NCBI RefSeq assembly: GCF_009498295.1
Contig: NZ_CP040813.1
Location: forward strand, 2,921,001 to 2,985,000
Length of the DNA stretch: 64,000 nt
Direction of reading: 5' to 3'
DNA from: Oceanihabitans sp. IOP_32
GTDB taxonomy: Bacteria > Bacteroidota > Bacteroidia > Flavobacteriales > Flavobacteriaceae
Shown: piece after piece, positions 9,513-17,656 of the stretch
Layout of the letters: each line of letters opens with the position of its first letter
How positions within the stretch are numbered: the first letter of the stretch is position 1
Program-made: the position numbers and the translations under genes
Notes under the pieces: model-generated
Seen by the model: only the letters and a program-made list of their open reading frames with translations
Database searches by the model: none
What the model was told of the DNA's origin: nothing

Positions 9513-9709
9513 CAGCAAAGAGAGCAGGTACTTTACAAAAGGTACACCACATATCTTAAGACACAGTTTCGCGACCCATTTACTAGAAAATGGCACAGAC
9601 ATCAGGCACATACAATTATTATTTAGGAGATACTTAGACCAAAACTACCGAAATATATAGGCATGTAGCGCGAAACTCTTTTATGAACATAAAAGTTTTA
9701 TTATCTTAG
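9513..9709 (+). pseudogene. Decayed tyrosine recombinase, C-terminal fragment
   Basis: Reading across frames gives [20 protein letters not shown] then HIQLL, a frame change near 9624, then LGD[17 protein letters not shown] and SFMNIKVLLS ending at a stop at 9707-9709. This is the C-terminal catalytic half of an XerC/XerD-like integrase, with the H-x-L-R-H motif and the EIYRHV segment where the nucleophile Tyr is expected. The N-terminal half is absent. It ends right at the first palindromic site of the cassette array and points into it, so it may be the remnant of the array's own recombinase or of a tRNA-targeted element. It is non-functional as it stands. Confidence 0.8.
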
Positions 9710-9714
9710 AGCAC

Positions 9715-9749
9715 ATAAGTTGGATATAGACAATTGTCTATATCTCGTT
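9715..9749. repeat. First palindromic site of the array (S0)
   Basis: A perfect 22-bp palindrome at 9723-9744 (left arm GATATAGACAA) is followed by a short spacer and GTTGGCTG, the first bases of cassette 1. The layout (3-nt left spacer, about 5-nt right spacer, GTT) matches the later sites, but the stem is short and fully paired. It could be the array's entry site or a truncated ordinary site. Confidence 0.6.
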
Positions 9750-9802
9750 GTTGGCTGTAATTTGAGAAATGAACATAAAATAAATAATTAAATAAATTTA
9801 AA

Positions 9803-10471
9803 ATGAAAAAAGTCTTATTTTTAATTTCCTTGACATTAGTATCTTGTGGAGCAACAATGAATTCTGTGCTTCCTGAAAGATTAACTGAAAATGATGTAAT
9901 TCTAGAAAAAGAATACACAAAAGAAATTGGTAGTCCATTAGTTACAAAAGGAGATTTCCTGCAACAAAAGGCTTTAAAAATTACTAATATGAAATCATTT
10001 AATATTAGTATGATGAAATTTCCTTACTCAATAGGTGAAAAACTTCCTCTTAATGGACAAAATAATTCATATTTTTTCTATTATGACAAAAATAAATCCA
10101 GAGATAATACTTATCAGATTGGAATTTCTGAAAATAAAAAGACTGGAGAATTTAAGTCATTTGTAAATTCTTATTCAGGTGGCTTTTACACAAAAGATAT
10201 TCCTGAATTTGAATATCAGATAACACAATTTACACCTGATGATTGTGATAATTGCTTTAAACAAGAATTTATTTACAATGGTAGAGTTAATAACGATTTG
10301 AAATTTGTTTACCGTGAATATGTCGATAATTTAGCTCGTTCTAGTTTCACTCAGGAATTACAATATGACATTAACGATAGCAACGTAATTGGATTTAAAG
10401 GTCTAAGAATTGAAGTTCTTAATACAACAAACACATCAATAACCTATAAGGTATTAAGTCCATTTGAATAA
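9803..10471 (+). CDS. Putative lipoprotein of unknown function (cassette 1, gene 1)
   Basis: 222 residues. The N-terminus has a lipoprotein signal with Cys15 in LVSCG, so it is probably anchored to a membrane. The rest is mostly beta-type sequence with no motif I recognise; a CDNC motif lies near residue 150. It starts 53 bp into cassette 1 and its stop overlaps the in-frame region just before the next gene's ATG, so the two are translationally close. As a cassette gene it is presumably of recent horizontal origin. Function unknown. Confidence 0.7.
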   Translation: MKKVLFLISLTLVSCGATMNSVLPERLTENDVILEKEYTKEIGSPLVTKGDFLQQKALKITNMKSFNISMMKFPYSIGEKLPLNGQNNSYFFYYDKNKSRDNTYQIGISENKKTGEFKSFVNSYSGGFYTKDIPEFEYQITQFTPDDCDNCFKQEFIYNGRVNNDLKFVYREYVDNLARSSFTQELQYDINDSNVIGFKGLRIEVLNTTNTSITYKVLSPFE

Positions 10472-10478
10472 AAATATT

Positions 10479-10880
10479 ATGAAATTAAAAGGTTATCAAT
10501 ACAATACAAACGGAAAAACAAAACACGAACAATACCTTGATTGTACTTTAACCATTAAAAATAAAAACATAGTCAAAATTAAAATTGGTGATTTTATTGA
10601 ACTTTATCCTAAAGAATATCATTCTGAATCATCAAATGTCATTGAACTAAATAAGTCTCATAGACCTAAAACCGATTTACCAAAAAACTGCAATTATTTC
10701 ATAAAATATAAACATAAAGACAAATTAGAAAGCATTTATTTAAACATTAATTATTTAAAATATTTGCGCCTAAAATGGGAAATGAAAATGTTTTTAATTC
10801 AATCAAAAGACTTTATTTTAATTTTAATTTCAGCCATTATTGGTGGTGTCATAACTTATTTACTGACACCAAAATGTTAA
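10479..10880 (+). CDS. Small membrane-anchored protein (cassette 1, gene 2)
   Basis: 133 residues from the ATG at 10479; an upstream in-frame TTG at 10464 overlaps the previous stop and is less likely. The first 100 residues are a soluble beta-rich domain (KLKGYQYNTNGKTKHEQYLD, IGDFIELYPKEYH). The C-terminus is one membrane helix (FILILISAIIGGVITYLL). It begins 7 bp after the lipoprotein stop, so it shares a transcript with it. A C-terminal anchor suggests the domain faces the cytoplasm. Family not recognised. Cassette 1 ends 80 bp further on. Confidence 0.65.
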   Translation: MKLKGYQYNTNGKTKHEQYLDCTLTIKNKNIVKIKIGDFIELYPKEYHSESSNVIELNKSHRPKTDLPKNCNYFIKYKHKDKLESIYLNINYLKYLRLKWEMKMFLIQSKDFILILISAIIGGVITYLLTPKC

Positions 10881-11235
10881 GAATCCGAACAAAAAAACCT
10901 AAATGAATAAATTATAATTTTGACTAAATTTTACGAATTAAATAAAAAAAACTACAGCCAATAACTAAGCATTCGTGTGGTCGGTACGACCCAACATGAA
11001 TGCCGTGTTGACTGAACCGGTGTTTGTCGGTTCGCCCTTATGGGGAATGGTCTGTTTTGGATTGGATTTTTAGGAGTTGGTTTTTTCTGTTTTTGGGAGT
11101 TTTGGCCTCCCTTTCTTTGGAATATTAAAAGAACATGGCAGATTTAGGACTTACTTTTCCTTGTTCATTACTGTTTTGATGTGTTTTCTTCAGTTTTGGC
11201 CATAGCAGTCCCGTTACGTCGGTTTTGCGTTTTTT

Positions 11236-12368
11236 TCATATTGGTCTGTTTAGGTGTTTCTCGATCTGTTCGCGCCAACCATTCGGTGGTCCACGAGCGG
11301 GGAAGGTTGCAATGGTAACCAGGTTTCCTTTTTTACAGCTGGGACACTTGCGGTGCTTTAAAGGTACTTTTTCCGCTAGTTCTGGCCTACCCAGATCTTT
11401 TTGTAGTTCTGGGATTAAGGTTCTTTTATAATAGCTGCTCAAGATACCATAGTGCCGGATGCGGGTAAACCCTTTGGGCAGGATATGCAATGAAAAACGC
11501 CTGATGAACTCGGCATCGGATAGTGCAAGTACCGACTTCTTACCCCCTTGGCGATAATCCTTTACCATAAACCGTACGTTTCCACTTTCAAGACTTTTTA
11601 TACGATGGTTGCTTATCGCAATTTTATGGGTATAGCGCCCTAGATATTCCACTACCTGTGAAGGCCCAAAGAATGGGCGTTTGCAATAGACCACCCACTG
11701 GTTTTGAACAGGCTTTCGTAAAATGAAGCGGGTTGTGATTTTCCAAGCTCTTTGCGCAGCCCAGCAACAAACCGAGCCCTAAAAACTATGCTCATCGCCT
11801 TTACCGGAAACAGGTACTTTCCCTTGCTCTTGGTGTTCTTCCATTTGCCAGTCTTGGTAATCCCACCTCCCGGGACAATGCAGTGCAGGTGTGGGTGCAA
11901 CGAGAGGTTCTGCCCCCAAGTGTGCAGTATAGCGACCATTCCCATCCTGCCACCCAAGAACTTGGGATTAGCGCCAAAATCCTTAACGATGCCCCAGGCC
12001 GTTGTGAACAAAAGGTTGTACACCAATTTTGGCTCGTACAGAGATAACCTGTTCAGCTCACAGGGCAGGGTAAAGACCACGTGGAAGTAAGAAACCTTTA
12101 ATAAATCTGCCTCCCTTGCCTGGATCCATGCTTCCTTCTTGTGTCCCTGGCACTTGGGGCAATGACGGTTACGGCAACTGTTGTAGCTAAGATGGAGCTT
12201 ATAACAGGCAGGATTATTACAACAATCAATGTGGCCGCCAAGGGCCGCGGTGCGGCACTTGCGCAGGGCATGCAGGGTGCGGACTTGCCAACTGTTGGCA
12301 CAATGATTGGCAAGGTGCTCCCTGTTGCGCTCCAATACGTGCGCTACTTCATGATCGGGACAGCACAT
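11236..12368 (-). pseudogene. IS91-family Y2 transposase, copy A (frameshifted)
   Basis: The N-terminal part (12368-11652) has a zinc-binding segment (CCNNPACY, CRNRHCPKCQ) and the HUH signature HPHLHCIVPGGG. A 1-nt deletion near 11703 (GGTTTTGAAC here, GGTTCTTGAAC in copy B) shifts the frame. The C-terminal part (11694-11236) continues with VVEYLGRYTHKIAISNHRI, where the catalytic Tyr lies, and ends LNRPI. Restoring the base gives an intact protein of about 378 residues. The ATG follows 2 bp after the recombinase stop. HUH transposases of this family move DNA by rolling-circle, one-ended transposition. Confidence 0.88.
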
Positions 12369-12370
12369 CC

Positions 12371-13271
12371 CTATTGACCATAAAGCCTATCCAGCGGACT
12401 GAACGGCTTTTGCCTACCTGATTGTGCCACATGGAGGTAGATAAGAGTGGTCTGAATATCTGCGTGTCCCAAGAGGTCCTTCACGCTCATAATGTCCAGA
12501 CCCATTTCCAAAAGATGGGTGGCATAGCTATGGCGCAGGATATGGGCGGTAATCTCCTTTGTAATACCGCTTTGCTTGCGGGCCTCACGCACGATCCACT
12601 GTATCCCTTGCGAGGAAAGCTGCGCCGGACTGCCTGTTCTATCATTGCCGGTAAAGCACCAAGTGACCGGATTCTCTGCCTGTAGGTACTTCTTAAGGCC
12701 ACGGATCTGTATCTCGGATAAGGGAACATAGCGATCCTTGCGCCCCTTGCCCTGGCGCACGTGCAGCAACTTCCTGTCAAAATCTAGATCCCTGCGTTGT
12801 AGGTTGCGAAGTTCAAAATTGCGGAGCCCACAGCCATAGAGCATGGCAAGTACCAATCGGTGCTTGAGCAGTCTTGGAGTGCGAAGCAGTTTTTTTACCT
12901 CCCTTTGGTTTAATACCACGGGGAGCTTCTTGGGGCGTTCAATAGAAGGAAGTATGACCCGCATTTCTTTCATCCCAAAGATGCGATAAGCATAGCGAAG
13001 CCCATAAACAGTGTGCTTGAAAAAACTATCTGAGGGGGTCTTATGTTGTGACTTTAAAACGTGTAGATAATCTAAGATCTGTTCCTCATCGAGCTCAAGC
13101 GGACTACAGTTAAAATGGAGTGCGATGTGCGCCAGACAGCGAGCATAGTTGGTAAGTGTGCTCTGGCTTTTACCAGCGAGCTCAACGGAGCGCTTGAGTT
13201 TGTGGTAGAGTATTGCAAACTCTGGAACGGAAATAATGGCTCTTTCAATGAGAGTGTCATTTTTTTTTCAT
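12371..13271 (-). CDS. Tyrosine recombinase of the IS91-like element, copy A (needs a frameshift at a poly-A run)
   Basis: The catalytic part (12973-12371) has the first active-site Arg in YGCGLRNFELRNL, the HILRHSYATHLLE box (H-x-x-R), LLGHADIQTTLIYLHV with the nucleophile Tyr, and ends LYGQ. An N-terminal SAM-like domain is encoded in the same frame further upstream (ERAIISVPEFAILYHKLKRS, KSQSTLTNYARCLA), up to about 13257. The only ATG that can start it, at 13271, is followed by nine A and then a TGA in its own frame. Losing one A or slipping on the run joins ATG to the domain, giving about 299 residues. Both IS copies have the same nine A. Some IS91-group elements carry an accessory recombinase of this kind; its job is not clear. 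Confidence 0.75.
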
Positions 13272-13359
13272 AATATTGAGTATTAGATTAAACCTTGATC
13301 CTAAAGGTAGTGAATCGTGATGTAACTGTCTCGTGAAGCTACCTTTAGGTTTAGTTCAA

Positions 13360-13477
13360 CAATGGCTATAAGTAATTGCTTGTTCTCGTCTACTTCTGAA
13401 AATCCTCGCGGATTTTCAGTTTGGTGTGTACTTGCAAGGTTAAGTGCTAACCCACGCAACTACTCATAGCCGAGACC
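13360..13477. repeat. Palindromic cassette site S1 (right part, split by IS copy A)
   Basis: The outer stem 13364-13379 (GGCTATAAGTAATTGC) pairs with 13456-13471 (GCAACTACTCATAGCC), 14 of 16. The two mismatches are A.C at stem positions 7 and 12. An inner perfect hairpin lies at 13396-13419 (arm CTGAAAATCC). A GAGACC spacer precedes GTTGTGCCC, the start of cassette 2. The left box, CAGCCAA, is stranded at the far side of the IS (10953-10961). Confidence 0.8.
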
Positions 13478-13513
13478 GTTGTGCCCAATTTAAGAAACAG
13501 AAAACTATAGACT

Positions 13514-14410
13514 ATGCCATTTCAAACAGGAGCAGCAATGGTTGGAGGAAATTTAGACGATGAAATCCAACAAAAAATAAATAAAATCTTAAGCCTTTTA
13601 GATAAAGAAATAAGAGAACAATCAAGAACAAAAGGTATTAAACCCAAATTTGTAAAGCTCTTACATCCATTAAATTATGCTGTCATTGCTACAACAAATG
13701 AAATTCATATAGTAGCAACGAATCAGAATGTAGGCGGAATGCCAAACATACAATTCATAGATTTACAAGACAAGCCTTTAAACTTGCAAACTGCGATATA
13801 TTTAGCAGAAAGAGATTTAATGTATATAAATCCTTTTGGCTTTTCTTTTCCAAAACAGTTTTTAGAATTATCAGAACCAGAGAAAGAGCAAAAGGCTAAA
13901 GAAATTACAGAAAAATATCTAGAAGACGAAATACTAACAATCGAAAAATTAAACAGAATGGTTAGAATAAACCCAATTTTTCAAGGGAGAGATTTTATGA
14001 TAAACGATAAGTTAGTTTTTATGTTATCGCCTTTTAGTGAACCATATAATACAATTTATGATGACCATATTAAACCAACAGTTGAGAAAATAGACAGTTT
14101 AAAATGTTTTAGAGCAGACAACATATATGATAATAAACCTATAATCGAAGATATTTGGAAAAGCATCAATGAAGCTTCAATCATTATATCAGAATTGACA
14201 GGTAGAAATCCAAATGTTTTTTATGAAACTGGAATTGCTCATACAGTTGGTAAAGAAGTAATTTTAATTACACAAAATATTGACGATGTTCCATTCGATT
14301 TACGTCATTTAAGATGTATAGTTTATGAGTATACACCACGTGGAATAGAACTGCTTGAAACTAATTTATCGAATACTATAGAAAGTATTAGAAAAAGAAT
14401 AAATAAATAA
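13514..14410 (+). CDS. TIR-like / nucleoside deoxyribosyltransferase-like protein (cassette 2)
   Basis: 298 residues. The N-terminal 155 residues form a helical then beta domain of unknown type. The C-terminal domain (about 160-298) has the Rossmann-like pattern of bacterial TIR-like or NDT-like proteins: FMLSPFSEPYN, IIEDIWKSINEASIIISELTG, then NPNVFYETGIAH, where Glu238 would be catalytic, and VILITQ. Such domains usually hydrolyse NAD or nucleosides and often act as effectors in anti-phage systems. It is the only gene of cassette 2, 36 bp from the cassette start, with no obvious promoter of its own. A defence role is inference from the domain and the neighbours. Confidence 0.72.
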   Translation: MPFQTGAAMVGGNLDDEIQQKINKILSLLDKEIREQSRTKGIKPKFVKLLHPLNYAVIATTNEIHIVATNQNVGGMPNIQFIDLQDKPLNLQTAIYLAERDLMYINPFGFSFPKQFLELSEPEKEQKAKEITEKYLEDEILTIEKLNRMVRINPIFQGRDFMINDKLVFMLSPFSEPYNTIYDDHIKPTVEKIDSLKCFRADNIYDNKPIIEDIWKSINEASIIISELTGRNPNVFYETGIAHTVGKEVILITQNIDDVPFDLRHLRCIVYEYTPRGIELLETNLSNTIESIRKRINK

Positions 14411-14697
14411 AAACTGGGCACAATAACTAAGCATTCGTGTGGTCGGTACGACCCAACATGAATGCCGTGTTGACTGAACCGGTGTTTGTCGGTTCGCCCT
14501 TATGGGGAATGGTCTGTTTTGGATTGGATTTTTAGGAGTTGTGTTTTTTCTGTTTTGGGAGTTTTGGCCTCCCTTTCTTTGGAATATTAAAAGAATATGG
14601 CAGATTTAGGACTTACTTTTCCTTGTTCATTACTGCTTTGATGTGTTTTCTTCAGTTTTGGCCATAGCAGTCCCGTTACGTCGGTTTTGCGTTTTTT

Positions 14698-15830
14698 TCA
14701 TATTGGTCTGTTTAGGTGTTTCTCGATCTCTTCGCGCCAACCATTCGGTGGTCCACGAGCGGGGAAGGTTGCAATGGTAACCAGGTTTCCTTTTTTACAG
14801 CTGGGACACTTGCGGTGCTTTAAAAGTACTTTTTCCGCTAGTTCTGGCCTGCCCAGATCTTTTTGTAGTTCTGGGATTATGGTTCTTTTATAATAGCTGC
14901 TCAAGATACCATAGTGCCGATGCGGGTAAACCCTTTGGGCAGGATATGCAATGAAAAACGCCTGATGAACTCGGCATCGGATAGTGCAAGTACCGACTTC
15001 TTACCCCCTTGGCGATAATCCTTTACCATAAACCGTACGTTTCCACTTTCAAGACTTTTTATACGATGGTTGCTTATCGCAATTTTATGGGTATAGCGCC
15101 CTAGATATTCCACTACCTGTGAAGGCCCAAAGAATGGGCGTTTGCAATAGACCACCCACTGGTTCTTGAACAGGCTTTCGTAAAATGAAGCGGGTTGTGA
15201 TTTTCCAAGCTCTTTGCGCAGCCCAGCAACAAACCGAGCCCTAAAAACTATGCTCATCGCCTTTACCGGAAACAGGTACTTTCCCTTGCTCTTGGTGTTC
15301 TTCCATTTGCCAGTCTTGGTAATCCCACCTCCCGGGACAATGCAGTGCAGGTGTGGGTGCAACGAGAGGTTCTGCCCCCAAGTGTGCAGTATAGCGACCA
15401 TTCCCATCCTGCCACCCAAGAACTTGGGATTAGCGCCAAAATCCTTAACGATGCCCCAGGCCGTTGTGAACAAAAGGTTGTACACCAATTTTGGCTCGTA
15501 CAGAGATAACCTGTTCAGCTCACAGGGCAGGGTAAAGACCACGTGGAAGTAAGAAACCTTTAATAAATCTGCCTCCCTTGCCTGGATCCATGCTTCCTTC
15601 TTGTGTCCCTGGCACTTGGGGCAATGACGGTTACGGCAACTGTTGTAGCTAAGATGGAGCTTATAACAGGCAGGATTATTACAACAATCAATGTGGCCGC
15701 CAAGGGCCGCGGTGCGGCACTTGCGCAGGGCATGCAGGGTGCGGACTTGCCAACTGTTGGCACAATGATTGGCAAGGTGCTCCCTGTTGCGCTCCAATAC
15801 GTGCGCTACTTCATGATCGGGACAGCACAT
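14698..15830 (-). pseudogene. IS91-family Y2 transposase, copy B (frameshifted near the C-terminus)
   Basis: The reading frame is intact from the ATG at 15830 through the zinc segment, the HPHLH motif and the LGRYTHKIAIS motif, then breaks near 14918, where one G is missing (GTGCCGATG against GTGCCGGATG in copy A). The last 60 or so residues are left in another frame (14904-14698). The HUH and Tyr motifs are retained, so the 309-residue product could keep part of its activity, but it lacks the conserved C-terminal Cys-rich segment (KCPSC). Confidence 0.86.
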
Positions 15831-15832
15831 CC

Positions 15833-16729
15833 CTATTGACCATAAAGCCTATCCAGCGGACTGAACGGCTTTTGCCTACCTGATTGTGCCACATGGAGGT
15901 AGATAAGAGTGGTCTGAATATCTGCGTGTCCCAAGAGGTCCTTCACGCTCATAATGTCCAGACCCATTTCCAAAAGATGGGTGGCATAGCTATGGCGCAG
16001 GATATGGGCGGTAATCTCCTTTGTAATACCGCTTTGCTTGCGGGCCTCACGCACGATCCACTGTATCCCTTGCGAGGAAAGCTGCGCCGGACTGCCTGTT
16101 CTATCATTGCCGGTAAAGCACCAAGTGACCGGATTCTCTGCCTGTAGGTACTTCTTAAGGCCACGGATCTGTATCTCGGATAAGGGAACATAGCGATCCT
16201 TGCGCCCCTTGCCCTGGCGCACGTGCAGCAACTTCCTGTCAAAATCTAGATCCCTGCGTTGTAGGTTGCGAAGTTCAAAATTGCGGAGCCCACAGCCATA
16301 GAGCATGGCAAGTACCAATCGGTGCTTGAGCAGTCTTGGAGTGCGAAGCAGTTTTTTTACCTCCCTTTGGTTTAATACCACGGGGAGCTTCTTGGGGCGT
16401 TCAATAGAAGGAAGTATGACCCGCATTTCTTTCATCCCAAAGACACGATAAGCATAGCGAAGCCCATAAACGTGTGCTTGAAAAAACTATCTGAGGGGGT
16501 CTTATGTTGTGACTTTAAAACGTGTAGATAATCAGATCTGTTCCTCATCGAGCTCAAGTGGACTACAGTTAAAATGGAGTGCGATGTGCGCCAGACAGCG
16601 GCATAGTTGGTAAGTGTGCTCTGGCTTTTGCCAGCGAGCTCAACGGAGCGCTTGAGTTTGTGGTAGAGTATTGCAAACTCTGGAACGGAAATAATGGCTC
16701 TTTCAATGAGAGTGTCATTTTTTTTTCAT
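15833..16729 (-). pseudogene. Tyrosine recombinase of the IS91-like element, copy B (N-terminal region broken)
   Basis: The catalytic part (16435-15833) matches copy A, including HILRHSYATHL and the Tyr-containing LIYLHV segment. The upstream N-terminal region has three deletions relative to copy A, totalling 4 nt (near 16471, 16533 and 16602), so the SAM-like domain is out of frame. The ATG plus nine-A start at 16729 is kept. Only the C-terminal catalytic domain could be made from an internal start. Confidence 0.8.
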
Positions 16730-16817
16730 AATATTGAGTATTAGATTAAACCTTGATCCTAAAGGTAGTGAATCGTGATGTAACTGTCTCGTGAAGCTAC
16801 CTTTAGGTTTAGTTCAA

Positions 16818-16933
16818 CAAAGTGTATAGCTCATTGCGGCTGAATTCCTAATCGGAATTCATTGCAATTTGCTATCTTTCGGTCACGCCGGAAAATCCTC
16901 GCGGATTTCCCGCAACGAGCCATACACAAGACC
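16818..16933. repeat. Palindromic cassette site S2 (right part, split by IS copy B)
   Basis: The outer stem 16822-16839 (GTGTATAGCTCATTGCGG) pairs with 16910-16927 (CCGCAACGAGCCATACAC), 16 of 18, with A.C mismatches at positions 7 and 12. Inner hairpins are GAATTCC/GGAATTC and GGAAAATCC/GGATTTCC. An AAGACC spacer precedes GTTAGCTGC, the start of cassette 3. The left box TGGGCACAA is at 14414-14422, across the IS. Confidence 0.8.
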
Positions 16934-17059
16934 GTTAGCTGCAACCTCCAACAAACTTACTTCAAAATTTAACAATCTGAATTTCAGTTTTTTAAGAAAT
17001 AATTACCACAGAAAATAAAAATAATTACACTTTTTATTAACTCTCTGCTATATTTTATG

Positions 17060-17067
17060 TATATTTG
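17060..17067 (+). promoter_or_regulatory. -7 element in front of the retron RNA
   Basis: TATATTTG matches TAnnTTTG. There is no good TTG at the -33 position, only a T-rich run at 17031-17035. It places the transcript start near 17072, just ahead of the structured region, so cassette 3 carries its own promoter. Confidence 0.5.
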
Positions 17068-17071
17068 CATT

Positions 17072-17365
17072 AATAAATAGTTCTTTGAAAAGATGTTTTG
17101 AAGTCGAATTGCTAAATGGAGTTCACTTGACAGCCTGAAAAGGCAACCCAATTGGGTATTTTAACGGCACACATACCTCGCCCTATATATCAACTGATAC
17201 ATTAGGAGAGAATTATAAATGCAGTTATCTATTGCTTCTTATTTTATGAGGAGCAGGGAATTTTAAGTGAGTGTAAGAGAACATTGTTTACACATTTAGT
17301 AACAGGCAAATTTAGGCGAAGGAGCAGGGCCAACAATAATGTTGTCCTGTAACTAAATATTTTTT
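17072..17365 (+). ncRNA. Candidate retron non-coding RNA (msr-msd)
   Basis: About 290 nt without a real ORF but dense in hairpins: GCCT-GAAA-AGGC (17133-17144), ACCCAATTGGGT (17146-17157), TGCTTCTT/GAGGAGCA (17233-17255), GTGTAA/TTACAC (17271-17293), and a long stem ATTTAGTAACAGG/CCTGTAACTAAAT (17294-17306 with 17346-17358, one mismatch) enclosing CAACA-ATAA-TGTTG. GGAGCAGGG occurs twice (17250, 17321). Its place directly upstream of HTH and retron-type RT genes is where retron RNAs lie. I cannot assign the a1/a2 arms or the branching G with confidence. Confidence 0.55.
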
Positions 17366-17368
17366 ATT

Positions 17369-17587
17369 ATGTCTAGATTAAAACAAAATCGAAACATTGA
17401 TAGTTTGATACAAAGTATCGAGACTATTAGAAAGAGCCAGTGTTCTCTTTCGGAGGAAGACGTAAAAGTCTTAAATGAAGCATTAGAAATTCTAGTGGTG
17501 CTTAAAAGAAAAAAGGGTAGAACGAACGAGCAAGTCCTAACGGAAATTGTGAAAGTCGTTGAATTATTATCTAAATTTTTCCTTTAA
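17369..17587 (+). CDS. 72-residue helical protein between the retron RNA and the HTH gene
   Basis: The ATG at 17369 follows the structured RNA directly. The product is basic at the N-terminus (SRLKQNRNID) and otherwise predicted helical (SLSEEDVKVLNEALEILVVL), ending in a hydrophobic KVVELLSKFFL. No family is recognised. Being inside the retron cassette and on the same strand, it may be an accessory or effector part of the system, or a small RNA- or DNA-binding protein. The 70-bp gap to the HTH gene is consistent with one transcript. Confidence 0.6.
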   Translation: MSRLKQNRNIDSLIQSIETIRKSQCSLSEEDVKVLNEALEILVVLKRKKGRTNEQVLTEIVKVVELLSKFFL

Positions 17588-17656
17588 AAACAGAAGCTAT
17601 GAACGCACAATGTAAATCAACAATCCGAACACTCCTTAATTTTTTACAATAAAAAA

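Larger units (their letters stand above)
10962..13359 (-). mobile_element. IS91-like element, copy A (2.4 kb)
   Basis: Defined by alignment with copy B (14423-16817): identity begins at TAACTAAGC and ends at TTTAGTTCAA. It carries a Y2/HUH transposase gene and, upstream of it, a tyrosine recombinase gene, both on the minus strand. The transposase 3-prime end (left, the ori side in IS91) has two hairpins (10969-11003 and 11014-11033). The other end has an 11-bp inverted repeat CCTAAAGGTAG/CTACCTTTAGG (13300-13349). There are no terminal inverted repeats and no clear target duplication, as in IS91. It sits between AA and C of the 3-prime box of cassette 1. The exact ends are uncertain by 2-3 bp because A residues are shared. 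Its base composition is clearly more GC-rich than its surroundings. Confidence 0.85.
14423..16817 (-). mobile_element. IS91-like element, copy B (2.4 kb)
   Basis: It is nearly identical to copy A over its whole length, in the same orientation, and inserted at the equivalent point (AA|C) of the 3-prime box of cassette 2. Compared with A it has different small deletions, so neither copy is a direct duplicate of the other in its present form. The two copies bracket cassette 2 (13360-14422) in direct orientation, so this segment could be lost or amplified by homologous recombination. Confidence 0.85.

Noticed and set aside
11225-12377. Several plus-strand ORFs inside IS copy A (for example 11752-12090 and 12141-12377), repeated in copy B
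   Set aside because: They lie antisense to the transposase and exist only because the GC-rich codons leave few stops on the opposite strand. No start context or family match.
12098-12780. Minus-strand ORFs of 71 and 97 codons overlapping the transposase and recombinase
   Set aside because: They are alternative frames of the real genes; the overlapping frames hold the HUH and recombinase motifs.
13072-13260. A 62-codon ORF at the IS right end beginning with ATG at 13260
   Set aside because: It is the wrong frame; the frame one base over carries a convincing N-terminal recombinase domain that continues into the catalytic domain.
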